Source of the DNA: Acidobacteriota bacterium
Lineage (GTDB): Bacteria; Acidobacteriota; Terriglobia; Acidiferrales; UBA7541
Length of the DNA stretch: 64,000 bases
Assembly (NCBI GenBank): GCA_013289835.1
Contig: JABCZG010000025.1
Location: 1 to 64,000 of the forward strand
Direction: 5' to 3'
This document shows positions 24,007 to 32,927 of this stretch, in pieces. The notes below the pieces were generated by a model. That model was given only the letters and a program-made list of their open reading frames with translations. It did not search any database and was not told the origin of the DNA. Positions within the stretch are counted from its first letter, which is position 1, and every line of letters starts with the position of its first letter. The translations under genes and the position numbers were made by a program.

Positions 24007-26880
24007 TTGCTCTTGCTTCCCTCAGGCAAGTTTTCCTGGCTGGCCATCGGCGTGGCGGTCCTACTGACTGCGCTTCTGGCGTTTGTTGTCGTCGAAATCT
24101 CTGTACCCGAGACAAGTTTCACGTATTCGAATCTTCTACAGACCGCGATCGTCCTATGGTCCGCCTTCTGCACGCTCCATGTGGCCAGGCGCTCCTCCGG
24201 GCGGCTGCGTCAGCTCTGGATGCTGCTTGCGTCAGCGCTCTTTCTGGCCGCCGCCGCACAAGGGCTGGAAACTTACTATCAGAATTACGTTCACGCACCC
24301 ACTTTGGCCCCTCGGCCTTCCGACATTCTATTCATCCTTTGGGTAACGCCGGCGCTCATGATGTTGCTGCCGCAAATCACGGAAGAAACCACAGGCATCG
24401 ATTGGCAGCAGGTTCTCGACTTTGCCCAAATCGGAGTCGTAGCGCTGACCGCTTATCTTTATTTTTTCTACGTCCCCTCGCGCTGGGAAGCCGAAGGGCC
24501 GCAGATGGTTGTCAAGATGTTCCGCCTGCAATTGGCTCGGGACGTGGCGCTAGCGGCCGGATTCATGATCCGTGCGGCGACCGTTTCGGTGCGTTCGAGA
24601 CGAGCGTTGTTCGGCAGAGTGGCCGGCCTGTTCCTATTATCCGGCGCGACGAGTTTTTTCTTTCTTCTCGCACCCATTACATCCCAGTATCGAGCGACCT
24701 GGATCGATGTCATCTGGTGCGCCCCTTTTGTGTTTGCCGCGTGTTTCGCCGCGACGTGGAACCGCGAGGATGAACCGTCCGAGCCGGAGGTTCGTTCTCC
24801 CTTACGCGGGATCATCGTCTCTCAAGTGCTGCCGGTTCTCATTCCCCTGCTGGTTCTTTTCATGGGCCATCGCATCGCCGCGGAGCAATTGACGATCGCC
24901 TGGATTGCGGTTACCGCCTCGTTTGTCCTTTCCGCCGGGCGCCTGGTTTTGACCAATGAGAAGCAGAAGCGGATCGCGGATGATCTCCTGCAAACGAAGC
25001 AGGATTTGCTGCGCTCCGAACAGATGTTTTCGAAAGCGTTTCGCTCTACTCCTGACGCGGTTGGGATTACGGCGTTACCGGATGGTCGGTTTCTGGAAGT
25101 GAATGACAGCTTTACGCGCTTTACCGGATACACGCACGAGGAGACTCTGGGAAAAACGCCGCTGCAACTGAATTTGTGGAAGGATCCTGCCCATCGGGAA
25201 AGGGTGATGGCCAAGCTGGAAAAAGATTGGGAAATCCGGGAAGAAGAATTCGAATGCCTCACCAAATGGGGAGAAACGCGCGTCGGCCAGTTTTCCGGAA
25301 CGCTGATTGAGCTAAACGGGCGGCCGTGCGTCCTGGCCATGATCAAGGACGTTACTGCGCGCAGAAGGGCGGAGGAAGCTTTGCGTGCCAGCGAGGAGCG
25401 CTTTCGCACGCTGGTTCAGGACTTGCACATCGGCGTTGTCTTGCTGGGACCGAACGCGGAGACGCTCTTTGCCAATCGCGCGGCTCTCGAGTCGTTTGGA
25501 ATGAGCAAACAGGAGGCTATCGGAAAGAAAAGCTCTCACTTCGTCATGATGGCGATCCACGAAGACGGAACGGAAATTCCCTTTTCGATGCGTCCCGGGC
25601 CAATGGCGATTGCAACGAAGCAGCCCATTCGTAACGAAGTAGTTGGGTGGCGCCGGCCAAATTCCAGCGAAGTCCTGTGGACTCTTGTCGATGCGGTGCC
25701 GCATTTGACGTCCGATGGAGAAGTTGCCAGCGTAATCCTCTCCATCACCAATATTAGTGAACGCAAGCAAGCGGAAGAAGCGCTGCGGGCGAGCGAAGAG
25801 CGCTTTCGCACGCTCGTCCGAGACTTTGACGTAGGCGTCGTTTTGCTAGGGCCGGGATTGGTGATTCAATTCGCGAACCAGGCGGCTGAGAAAATGTTCC
25901 GGGTCCCCGTCGAGCGCGCGGTAGGGAAAACGTCCACCGAGCTTGGCTGGACCGCGATTCGCGAAGATGGGAGCGAAATCCCTATCTCGATGCGCCCTGG
26001 CTCGCTGGCGCTCAAGACCGGGCAGGCCGTGAAGAATCAGGTGATCGGGTGGCGGCGGCCAGACTCAAGCGAAGTTCTCTGGACGCTCGGGAATGCCGTG
26101 CCGCAGTTCGCCCAGGATGGTTCCGTCGCAGTGGTGATCAATTCCTATACGAACATCACCGAGCGGAGGCAGGCAGAAGAGGCGTTGCGCCAGCTCTCCA
26201 CGCGATTGCTGCAGCTCCAGGATGAAGAGCGGCGGCGCCTCGGCCGGGAACTGCACGACAGCCTGGCGCAAAGCGTGCTCGCTGTGAACCTCAATCTGGC
26301 GCAGGCCGCCGGGGCCATGGCTTCCCTCGACGAAAAGTCCCGCCATGCGCTCGCGGAGGCCAGGCGCGTACTTCAAGAGATGTCGCGAGAGATTCGCACG
26401 CTCTCGTACCTCTTGCATCCGCCACTGTTGGACGAATTGGGTCTGGTTTCCGCGGTGAAAGAATATGCGGAAGGATTCAGCGAACGCAGCGGAATCCGGC
26501 TGGAGGTGGATTTGCAGGCAGGTTTTCGGCGCCTGCCGCAGGACGCGGAAACCGCGCTCTTCCGCATCCTGCAGGAAAGCCTTTCGAACATTCAGCGGCA
26601 CTCCGACAGCCAGACGGCCAAGATTCATTTGCGCGGCGATTCGAACGGCGTCAGCCTGGAGATCGCAGATCAAGGGCGAGGAATGGGAAACACCGCGATC
26701 GAGCATGGAAACGGCGGAGGAACCCGGTTGGGTGTAGGAATTCTTGGCATGCGCGAACGAATGATCCAACTTGGCGGGAAACTCGATATCGAATCCACCT
26801 CTTCGGGAACAACGGTGCGGGCTACAATACCTTTGAAGACCGAGGTTACAAATGCCCCTGCGCATCCTCGTCGCCGATGA
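24007..26880 (+). CDS. Membrane PAS sensor histidine kinase, NarL/HisKA_3 type
   Basis: 957 residues. About ten membrane helices fill residues 8-320. Three PAS domains follow (about 335-460, 462-590 and 592-715). The HisKA_3 dimerisation domain has RLGRELHDSLAQS with phospho-acceptor His750. The HATPase domain is at about 840-945 (SLEIADQGRGMG, VGILGMRERM). The second and third PAS modules are near-copies, sharing EDGxEIPxSMRPG and GWRRPxSSEVLWTL. Start is a TTG at 24007 after ACGAGG; later starts cannot be excluded. It overlaps the response regulator gene by 29 bp, so they form a cognate pair. The signal is unknown. Confidence 0.92.
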   Translation: MLLLPSGKFSWLAIGVAVLLTALLAFVVVEISVPETSFTYSNLLQTAIVLWSAFCTLHVARRSSGRLRQLWMLLASALFLAAAAQGLETYYQNYVHAPTLAPRPSDILFILWVTPALMMLLPQITEETTGIDWQQVLDFAQIGVVALTAYLYFFYVPSRWEAEGPQMVVKMFRLQLARDVALAAGFMIRAATVSVRSRRALFGRVAGLFLLSGATSFFFLLAPITSQYRATWIDVIWCAPFVFAACFAATWNREDEPSEPEVRSPLRGIIVSQVLPVLIPLLVLFMGHRIAAEQLTIAWIAVTASFVLSAGRLVLTNEKQKRIADDLLQTKQDLLRSEQMFSKAFRSTPDAVGITALPDGRFLEVNDSFTRFTGYTHEETLGKTPLQLNLWKDPAHRERVMAKLEKDWEIREEEFECLTKWGETRVGQFSGTLIELNGRPCVLAMIKDVTARRRAEEALRASEERFRTLVQDLHIGVVLLGPNAETLFANRAALESFGMSKQEAIGKKSSHFVMMAIHEDGTEIPFSMRPGPMAIATKQPIRNEVVGWRRPNSSEVLWTLVDAVPHLTSDGEVASVILSITNISERKQAEEALRASEERFRTLVRDFDVGVVLLGPGLVIQFANQAAEKMFRVPVERAVGKTSTELGWTAIREDGSEIPISMRPGSLALKTGQAVKNQVIGWRRPDSSEVLWTLGNAVPQFAQDGSVAVVINSYTNITERRQAEEALRQLSTRLLQLQDEERRRLGRELHDSLAQSVLAVNLNLAQAAGAMASLDEKSRHALAEARRVLQEMSREIRTLSYLLHPPLLDELGLVSAVKEYAEGFSERSGIRLEVDLQAGFRRLPQDAETALFRILQESLSNIQRHSDSQTAKIHLRGDSNGVSLEIADQGRGMGNTAIEHGNGGGTRLGVGILGMRERMIQLGGKLDIESTSSGTTVRATIPLKTEVTNAPAHPRRR

Positions 26881-27505
26881 CCATCATGTAGTGCGAACTG
26901 GGCTGCGCGCGCTACTGGAGTCCAAGAGCGGTTGGCAGGTTTGCGCGGAAGCTGCCAATGGCCGCGAAGCGGTAGAGAAGGCCAGCGCGCTCAAGCCTGA
27001 CGTAGCCGTGCTGGACATTGGCATGCCTCTGTTAAACGGCGTTGAGGCTACCCGCCAGATTCACAAGCTTTCACCCCAGACGGAAGTCCTGATTTTGACC
27101 ATGCACGACTCCGACGTTCTGGTGCAGGAGGTCCTGGAAGCGGGAGCTCGCGGCTACATCCTGAAAGACGACGCGGATCGCAATTTGCTCGCCGCCGTAG
27201 ACGCGTTGCGTCGTCACAAACCGTTCCTATCGTCGCGAGTATCCGACGTTGCTTCCAAGACCAGGCCTGCGGCCGGCGATGGTCCGGTTCGAGAGCGGTC
27301 CTTCCGAAGCCGCTTGACGCCGCGCGAGCGTGAAATCCTGCAGCTGCTGGCCGAAGGAAAGACCAATAAAGAAGTCGCCGGACTTCTCGGCATCAGCGTC
27401 AAGACGGCGGAAACCCATCGCGCCAATATCATGCTGAAACTTGATTTTCACTCGGTGACGGATCTGGTCCGCTACGCCGTTCGGAACAAGATCATCCAAG
27501 GCTAA
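26852..27505 (+). CDS. NarL/FixJ-family response regulator
   Basis: 217 residues. The receiver domain (1-120) has the acidic pair D9/D10, phospho-acceptor D55 in VLDIGMPLLNG and Lys105 in YILKDD. A LuxR-type helix-turn-helix fills 150-215 (LTPREREILQLLAEGKTNKE, then SVKTAETHR). It is a DNA-binding transcription regulator driven by the kinase gene it overlaps. Target genes are not apparent in the window. Confidence 0.95.
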   Translation: MPLRILVADDHHVVRTGLRALLESKSGWQVCAEAANGREAVEKASALKPDVAVLDIGMPLLNGVEATRQIHKLSPQTEVLILTMHDSDVLVQEVLEAGARGYILKDDADRNLLAAVDALRRHKPFLSSRVSDVASKTRPAAGDGPVRERSFRSRLTPREREILQLLAEGKTNKEVAGLLGISVKTAETHRANIMLKLDFHSVTDLVRYAVRNKIIQG

Positions 27506-27624
27506 CCACCACTCCTCGCGCATCTACAGGAAAACCCCTAGGGAATCAGCCGAATTTCGCAGAGCTGCCCAATCCAGGACAATGTTGGGACAGGTCGGAA
27601 GAGTTGTTTCTGAAGGAGTTTCCC

Positions 27625-28014
27625 ATGGTCCTTGCCAGCCGCCGGATTCGCGTTTTGGTCGCCGATGATTCGCCGACCGCTTTACGGTCGGTTTGCAAGT
27701 ACCTCGAGTTCGAAGGGCAGTTCGAGATTGTTGGCACCGCTTGCGACGGGCTGCGGGTCTTGCATCAGACGCAACGGCTTCACCCCGAACTGGTGCTGAC
27801 CGACCTCAGCATGCCGCAGATGAACGGTCTTGAAGCCACCGTGGAGCTGAGGAAATCATTCCCAGAAGTGCGGGTGCTGATTTTCTCGGAGCTGAATGGC
27901 CTGGCGCTCCGGGAAGAATGCCTGCGAAGCGGCGCGGATGGCTTTATCGAGAAGAGCGGGATGCCAGAGAAATTGATGGAGGAGGTTGAAAGGCTTTTCC
28001 CGAAACAAGCGTAA
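27625..28014 (+). CDS. Single-domain response regulator (receiver only)
   Basis: 129 residues, starting at the ATG at 27625 behind GAAGGAG. It is a complete receiver: VADD (13-16), phospho-acceptor D60 in LTDLSMPQMNG, Ser in LIFSELNG and Lys in FIEKSG. No output domain. It lies between a NarL pair and a hybrid kinase, so it could relay phosphate between them or act by protein contact. Confidence 0.9.
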   Translation: MVLASRRIRVLVADDSPTALRSVCKYLEFEGQFEIVGTACDGLRVLHQTQRLHPELVLTDLSMPQMNGLEATVELRKSFPEVRVLIFSELNGLALREECLRSGADGFIEKSGMPEKLMEEVERLFPKQA

Positions 28015-28033
28015 GGAGAAGCAAAACGTACGT

Positions 28034-29977
28034 ATGGTATCGCCGTCGTATCGAATTCTGATGATTGAAAGCGATTCCTCTTTTGCCGGAACCATTCGCG
28101 GCATGTTGGAGGATCGTCAGAATTCTAATTTCCAAGTCGCGCAAGCGGAAACGTTGCGCGCAGCTGGACCGCTTCTTGCCGCGGAGAGCTTTGATGGAGT
28201 CCTCTTGGATTCGCAAGCTCTCGATTCCAGCGGAATCTCGGGTGCAGTCAAGATGTACCCGCAGATCAGCTCTTTGCCTATCGTCGTCATCATTTCCGAG
28301 CACCACAATGCCGTTGGGAAGCAGCCCTTAGACGCGAGCGCTATAGAATTCCTGGCGAAGAAAACGCTGAGCGGGGAATTGCTGCAGAAGACCTTGCGCT
28401 ACGCCATCGAACGCAATCGCACCGAACGCGCTCTCCGCCAAAGCGAGCAACGTTTTCAGGACCTCTTCGAAAACGCGAAAGACATCCTCTTCACGCTTGA
28501 CCTGGAGGGCAACGTCACCTCCTTGAACAAATCAGCAGAGGAAGTCATGGGATGGACAAGAGCAGAGGCCCTGTCCATCAACCTGAAGAGCCTGGTTGCA
28601 CCCGAACACGCCAACCTTTGCACTCAAATCATGCAACGCATCCTGAACGAGGAGCCGCTGCAACATTTCGAGATCAGCCTGCTGCGGAAAGACGGGCGGA
28701 AAGCGCTTTTGGAAACCAGCGCGCGGCTGATTTATTCCGATGGGCGGAGGCAAGGCATCCAGGGGATCGCACGCGACGTCACGGAGCGGCGCCAGTTGGA
28801 AAGCATGGTCCGGCAATCCCAGAAGCTCGAGGCCATCGGCCGCCTTTCCGGTGGCTTGGCGCACGATTTCAATAATTTGTTGTGCGTCATCAGCGGGCAT
28901 GCCGAGCTTTTGTCCGAGCGCCTGGAGGAAACGCTTCCTGCCGCCAGAAACGTGATGCAGATCAAGAAGGCGGTAGACAGCGCCTCCACTCTGGTGCGCC
29001 AGCTTCTGGCCTTCAGCCGCAAACAGGTATTTCACCCGCAAATCCTGAACCTGAACGCCATCGTGGTGGAAACGGAAAAACTCCTGGGGCGCCTGATCGG
29101 GGAGGATATCGAGTTCTTTACCAGCTTGGAGCCGGAGCTCGGCCCGGTGCAGGTAGATCCCATCCAAGTCGAACAGGTGCTCGTGAATCTCGTTTTGAAT
29201 GCGCGCGACGCCATGCCGCAGGGCGGAAAGCTCACCATCGAGACCTACAACATGGATCTTGAAGAGGGTTCGCGTTCCAACGGCGGCATCACGCCTGCCG
29301 GCAAGTACGTCGTGCTCGCCGTCACTGACAATGGCTGCGGAATGGATGAGGAAACACAGAGCCGGATTTTTGAACCGTTCTACACCACCAAAGAACTCGG
29401 CAAGGGCACTGGCTTGGGGCTTGCCACGGTCTACGGAATTGTGCGGCAGAGTGGCGGATTCATTTGGGTTTATAGCGAGATTGACCAAGGCACGACCCTC
29501 AAAGTGTATCTCCCTCGCGTGAATGATCCGGCCACGGCTCTGCCTTCCGAGCAAACAAAACGCGATGTCCGCCGTGGAACGGAAACGGTGCTGCTCGTTG
29601 AGAATGCCGAGCCGCTGCGGGCGCTGGCTAAGGAATTCTTGAAGAGCAGCGGATACGCGGTGATGGAAGCCGATAACGGAAAAGAGGCGCTCCAGATTGC
29701 CAAGGCTTTCAGCGGCCCGATCGATCTGCTTCTGACGGATGTGATCATGCCCGGAATGGGCGGAAAGCAGCTTGCCGAACAGTTGACCGGTCTTCGCCCC
29801 GCAACCAAGGTGCTTTACATGTCCGGCTATCCCGATGACGGTATCGTGAAGTCGGGGATTCTGGGCTCGGGAATGGCCTTTCTCGAAAAACCCTTCACTC
29901 GAGAAATATTGCTGCGAAAAGTTCGCCAGGCACTCAGCGAACAAACGCTGACGGCGGCCACGCCGATGCGGCCGTGA
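28034..29977 (+). CDS. Hybrid sensor histidine kinase (REC-PAS-HisKA-HATPase-REC)
   Basis: About 647 residues, soluble. An N-terminal receiver-like domain (7-125) has Asp in GVLLDSQALDSSG. A PAS domain (about 138-255) follows. HisKA has GGLAHDFNNLLCVISGHAEL with His277. The HATPase has the N box NLVLNARDAMPQGG and the ATP lid TKELGKGTGLGLATVYG. The C-terminal receiver has Asp in LLLTDVIMPGMGG and Lys in FLEKPFTR, but its first acidic pair is replaced by E-N (LLVENAEPL), which could weaken magnesium binding. The start at 28034 is chosen because the upstream in-frame TTG lies inside the preceding gene. Confidence 0.9.
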   Translation: MVSPSYRILMIESDSSFAGTIRGMLEDRQNSNFQVAQAETLRAAGPLLAAESFDGVLLDSQALDSSGISGAVKMYPQISSLPIVVIISEHHNAVGKQPLDASAIEFLAKKTLSGELLQKTLRYAIERNRTERALRQSEQRFQDLFENAKDILFTLDLEGNVTSLNKSAEEVMGWTRAEALSINLKSLVAPEHANLCTQIMQRILNEEPLQHFEISLLRKDGRKALLETSARLIYSDGRRQGIQGIARDVTERRQLESMVRQSQKLEAIGRLSGGLAHDFNNLLCVISGHAELLSERLEETLPAARNVMQIKKAVDSASTLVRQLLAFSRKQVFHPQILNLNAIVVETEKLLGRLIGEDIEFFTSLEPELGPVQVDPIQVEQVLVNLVLNARDAMPQGGKLTIETYNMDLEEGSRSNGGITPAGKYVVLAVTDNGCGMDEETQSRIFEPFYTTKELGKGTGLGLATVYGIVRQSGGFIWVYSEIDQGTTLKVYLPRVNDPATALPSEQTKRDVRRGTETVLLVENAEPLRALAKEFLKSSGYAVMEADNGKEALQIAKAFSGPIDLLLTDVIMPGMGGKQLAEQLTGLRPATKVLYMSGYPDDGIVKSGILGSGMAFLEKPFTREILLRKVRQALSEQTLTAATPMRP

Positions 29978-30092
29978 AGATAAGCTTTACCCGCACATAG
30001 GATTTCTTATCGCTATTTGAAGTTTGCACCGCCGGGGACGCATCGGCACCCGGATTCGACTGCAACTCATTAAGGAGGAACGAAGGCAAGAC

Positions 30093-30722
30093 ATGATCGA
30101 CAAAAGAGCTGGAAGCCACCCAACGCCTGACGAGGAATTCGGGATCGCACCGCCGATGGCGGCGACGTCCACTCCTGCCGGGGCCGAAGAACTCCGCCTG
30201 CGCGCGCAGCAACTCTCCTTCCGCGAGCAGTTGGAGCGGAATCATTTCCTTCTGGAGCGGCTCCATGCCGCGAGCGCGCGGCTGATCCAATCTCTGGAAC
30301 TTGGCGATGTCTATGAAGCCATCGGGGATATCGTTGCCAACTTGATCGGCTCGGAAGAAATTGCCATTTTTCACTATCATCCAGAGGATCAGACGTTTTC
30401 GGCGGCCTGGTCGTGGGGCGTGGAAGCCCATGCGCTCCAGCCCTTCACTTCCGGTGCGGGCATGATTGGCCGAGCGGTTCATAAGGAAGTGAGCCAATTT
30501 CGAGACCGTCAGCCAAATGGGGCGCTGCTCCCCCATGAGAACAATCTGACGGCTTGCGTGGCCCTGAAGTCGAGCCGCGAGACCGTCGGAGTGCTTGCCA
30601 TCTTTGGCCTTCTTCCACAGAAGAATCACCTGGAATGGGCGGATTTTGAATTATTGAAATTCCTGCAAACCTACGCCGCCGTGGCCATCCAGTACAAGAA
30701 ATTGCAGCCCGAGAAGGATTGA
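30093..30722 (+). CDS. GAF-domain sensor protein
   Basis: 209 residues with the ATG at 30093 and TAAGGAGG upstream. An N-terminal disordered stretch (1-30) and a helical segment (35-70, LRLRAQQLSFREQLERNHF) lead into a GAF domain (about 75-200). The domain shows LELGDVYEAIGDIVANLIG, IAIFHYHPEDQTF and the closing DFELLKFLQTYAAVAIQ. No kinase or DNA-binding domain. It ends the signalling island and probably senses a small ligand or modulates a neighbouring kinase. Confidence 0.8.
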   Translation: MIDKRAGSHPTPDEEFGIAPPMAATSTPAGAEELRLRAQQLSFREQLERNHFLLERLHAASARLIQSLELGDVYEAIGDIVANLIGSEEIAIFHYHPEDQTFSAAWSWGVEAHALQPFTSGAGMIGRAVHKEVSQFRDRQPNGALLPHENNLTACVALKSSRETVGVLAIFGLLPQKNHLEWADFELLKFLQTYAAVAIQYKKLQPEKD

Positions 30723-30963
30723 TGGCAGGAAGCCCGGGAGATGGCGGGCAGTGCTGCAATTATGATTGAAGAAGTTTCCTGCGCTTTGGAAGCCTTCCTT
30801 TAAACCCCACGCCGGAGACTGATTGCTATATGGAGTGGGAGCCTCCAGTAGTAAGCTGCCTCGTGGATGAGGGGAATCTCCGTTTTACATACAAAATCAA
30901 TTCTGACGAAAATGGAAGATGGGTGTAGCACGTCTCCCGTATGGAGAAGGGTCTCAGGTGAGT

Positions 30964-31467
30964 ATGAGTAGCGTGACGGTCTACCTGTCGCTGGGATCAA
31001 ACATCGGAGATCGGGAGAAGAATTTGCGCGCGGCGATTGCGGCGCTCGGCGATGCCGGTGTGAAAGTCACGAAGATGTCGACGTTTTACGAGACGGAGCC
31101 CGTGGATTTGCGGGAGCAGCCGTGGTTCCTGAATTGCGTGGTGGAAGGGGTGACCGAAGTGCCGGAACTAGAGCTATTGGATGGACTGCGGCAGATCGAG
31201 GCACGCATGGGAAGTACGAAATTGGTGGCAAGAGGGCCGCGGCTGATTGACTTGGACATTTTGCTTTATGGCCAAGAGAAGATTGATACGGCGGAGCTTC
31301 AGGTGCCGCATCCGCGGATGCATCTGCGGCGCTTTGTGCTGGTGCCGCTGGCGGAGATCGCGCCGGAGGCAGTGCACCCTGGTTTCAAGAAAACGGTGAA
31401 AGCGCTGCTTGAGGAAACGGCGGATCGCAGCATCGTGCGGAAGATCGATTCTGGGGGAAAAACGTAG
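30964..31467 (+). CDS. folK: 2-amino-4-hydroxy-6-hydroxymethyldihydropteridine pyrophosphokinase
   Basis: HPPK transfers pyrophosphate from ATP to 6-hydroxymethyl-dihydropterin in folate synthesis. 167 residues from the ATG at 30964. Motifs are VYLSLGSNIGDREKNL at the N-terminus, FYETEPV, WFLNCVVEG, GPRLIDLDILLYG with the magnesium-binding DLD, and VPHPRMHLRRFVLVPL. Complete. No other folate gene is adjacent. Confidence 0.96.
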   Translation: MSSVTVYLSLGSNIGDREKNLRAAIAALGDAGVKVTKMSTFYETEPVDLREQPWFLNCVVEGVTEVPELELLDGLRQIEARMGSTKLVARGPRLIDLDILLYGQEKIDTAELQVPHPRMHLRRFVLVPLAEIAPEAVHPGFKKTVKALLEETADRSIVRKIDSGGKT

Positions 31468-31479
31468 GAAGGATTTAAA

Positions 31480-31560
31480 GCAGACACGCTGAGAGCGCAG
31501 AGGGAACGCGGAGAAGCTGGGCTTAACACAGAGATCAACGGAGGTCGGAACACAGAGAGT
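31480..31560 (+). repeat. Purine-rich intergenic repeat-like tract
   Basis: Between folK and the palindrome lies an A/G-rich stretch with recurring CRCAGAGR-type words (GAGAGCGCAGAGGGAACGCGG, ACACAGAGA, ACACAGAGAG). It resembles degenerate short repeats seen in many soil bacterial intergenic regions. No gene seen. Confidence 0.4.
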
Positions 31561-31571
31561 TTTGAACTATG

Positions 31572-31602
31572 GTAGGGCGCCCGCCGCGGCGGGCGCCCCT
31601 AC
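31572..31602 (-). repeat. Palindromic GTAGGGGCG repeat, copy 2
   Basis: GTAGGGGCGCCCGCCGCGGC with its mirrored half forms a near-perfect palindrome about 30 bp long. It lies ten bases beyond the stop of the minus-strand gene at 31613. It matches the copy at 4028-4063, with the inner flanking pair changed on both arms so that pairing is kept. It may serve as the 3' end for convergent folK and the DUF6569-like gene. Confidence 0.65.
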
Positions 31603-31612
31603 GCGGGCTGGG

Positions 31613-32776
31613 CTAACTGGTGCGATGCAAGAGCAGCCGGTGGAGCGTCATTGCCTTGGGCTGCAAGGCGTCAAGTTCGATTTGCGCGAGCGGACCTTCG
31701 GTGATTTCGCGCCAACGATAAACGCCCGGCTCGATCTCCTGGGTCTCGCGGCCGTTCAGGCGGCGCAGGAATTCGCCCGCGTTGTCGCGCGAAACCAGCG
31801 CGCGGTACGTGGGACGAGCAAGCGCTTCGACTACGTAGCTGCGCAACAATTTGTTCCAGTAATGATCGAAGAGATCGCCGGAGGCGAAAATGTCGCTCCA
31901 GGCGATTTCGCCGCCGTAGGCCACGACCACGCCGACGACGCGTTCACCCTTCAAGCCGTAGGTCGCTTGCGCGAAGCGGCGCCGCACTTCCTCGACGAAA
32001 TCATCAATCGAAACGCCGACGGCTTGCGACTGGTAGATTTTATCGTAGGCTTCGGTGCGCCCGTTGGAAGCGATGGCTCCCGCAATGGCGGGGGCCGTCA
32101 GCCGAGCGGGTGGGGCCGCCGATGGCATCGGTGAGGTAGTGCCGCTGCGCACCGCATCCCAAACTTCCTGCTGCTTCTGATCCACCGCAGCTCGTTCGCG
32201 CACGCTGGGATGCACGATGGTATTCGCGGCGGCGAATTGCGAAACGCCGGTCCAGCGGCCGTGCTCGACGCAGAAAACATCAAGAGGCAGCGGGGGTGCA
32301 CCCGCAGGAACAACGCGATCCTTGCCGATCACGCGGTCCTGCCTGCCGCCGCTGACGAGTTCGCCGGCGAGCAGCAGTAACGGTCGCCTGCTGCGGTTGA
32401 TCAGCACGAGCTGGTTGACTCTGGCGCCGGTGTTGTATTGCGGGACGTAAAGCGGCCTGCCGTCGCGCCCGCGGACCATCTCTTCGGAGCCCTGCTCGCG
32501 GACCACCACTTCCCCACTGGACAAGCCTTCTTCCAGTGTGAGGAACAGACTGGTGTCCTGTCCGTACGAACTGACCACCGGGAAAACGGAAATGTTCTCG
32601 TAGGTAACGGGGTCGAGCAGGCGCCATTCGCCCTCCGGCTTGGGGGACGCTCCGTACGACGGACCGGGTGGCGGAGGTGGCGTCAAACCGGGCGGCGCCC
32701 AAACAAAAGCGAGACCACCGAGCGTTCCAATAGCCAAGAAGCCGCCCATGATGGCGGCGAAGATTGAGCGTTCCAT
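31613..32776 (-). CDS. DUF6569/ARPP-1-like protein with N-terminal membrane anchor
   Basis: 387 residues. A hydrophobic N-terminal segment (about 5-27) is followed by a Pro-rich linker (PPGLTPPPPPGPSYG). The body shows EEGLSSGEVVVREQGSEEMV, LLLLAGELVSGGRQDRVIG, DVFCVEHGRWTG and FVEEVRRRFAQ. LAGEL...GGRQDR and the CVEHGRW block are the signature I associate with the ARPP-1/DUF6569 family. Biochemical function unknown to me. The anchor suggests a periplasmic domain, possibly secreted. Monocistronic by layout. Confidence 0.7.
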   Translation of the reverse strand: MERSIFAAIMGGFLAIGTLGGLAFVWAPPGLTPPPPPGPSYGASPKPEGEWRLLDPVTYENISVFPVVSSYGQDTSLFLTLEEGLSSGEVVVREQGSEEMVRGRDGRPLYVPQYNTGARVNQLVLINRSRRPLLLLAGELVSGGRQDRVIGKDRVVPAGAPPLPLDVFCVEHGRWTGVSQFAAANTIVHPSVRERAAVDQKQQEVWDAVRSGTTSPMPSAAPPARLTAPAIAGAIASNGRTEAYDKIYQSQAVGVSIDDFVEEVRRRFAQATYGLKGERVVGVVVAYGGEIAWSDIFASGDLFDHYWNKLLRSYVVEALARPTYRALVSRDNAGEFLRRLNGRETQEIEPGVYRWREITEGPLAQIELDALQPKAMTLHRLLLHRTS

Positions 32777-32927
32777 GAAGCCTCCTGTGCACGTGCCCCG
32801 TTTACCCGCAGTGAACCGTGGAGAGCACGACTCCGTGTTAGAACGGAGGGCAGGAGATTTCTTGCGGGGAGGGGGAGCTGCTGGACCGCGAACTAGAAAC
32901 TAAGAGTTAAGAAGCTCAGTTTTCCGC

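Noticed and set aside
28532..29944. 470-residue open frame antisense to the hybrid kinase
   Set aside because: It overlaps conserved kinase and receiver motifs on the other strand and has no start signal or domain.
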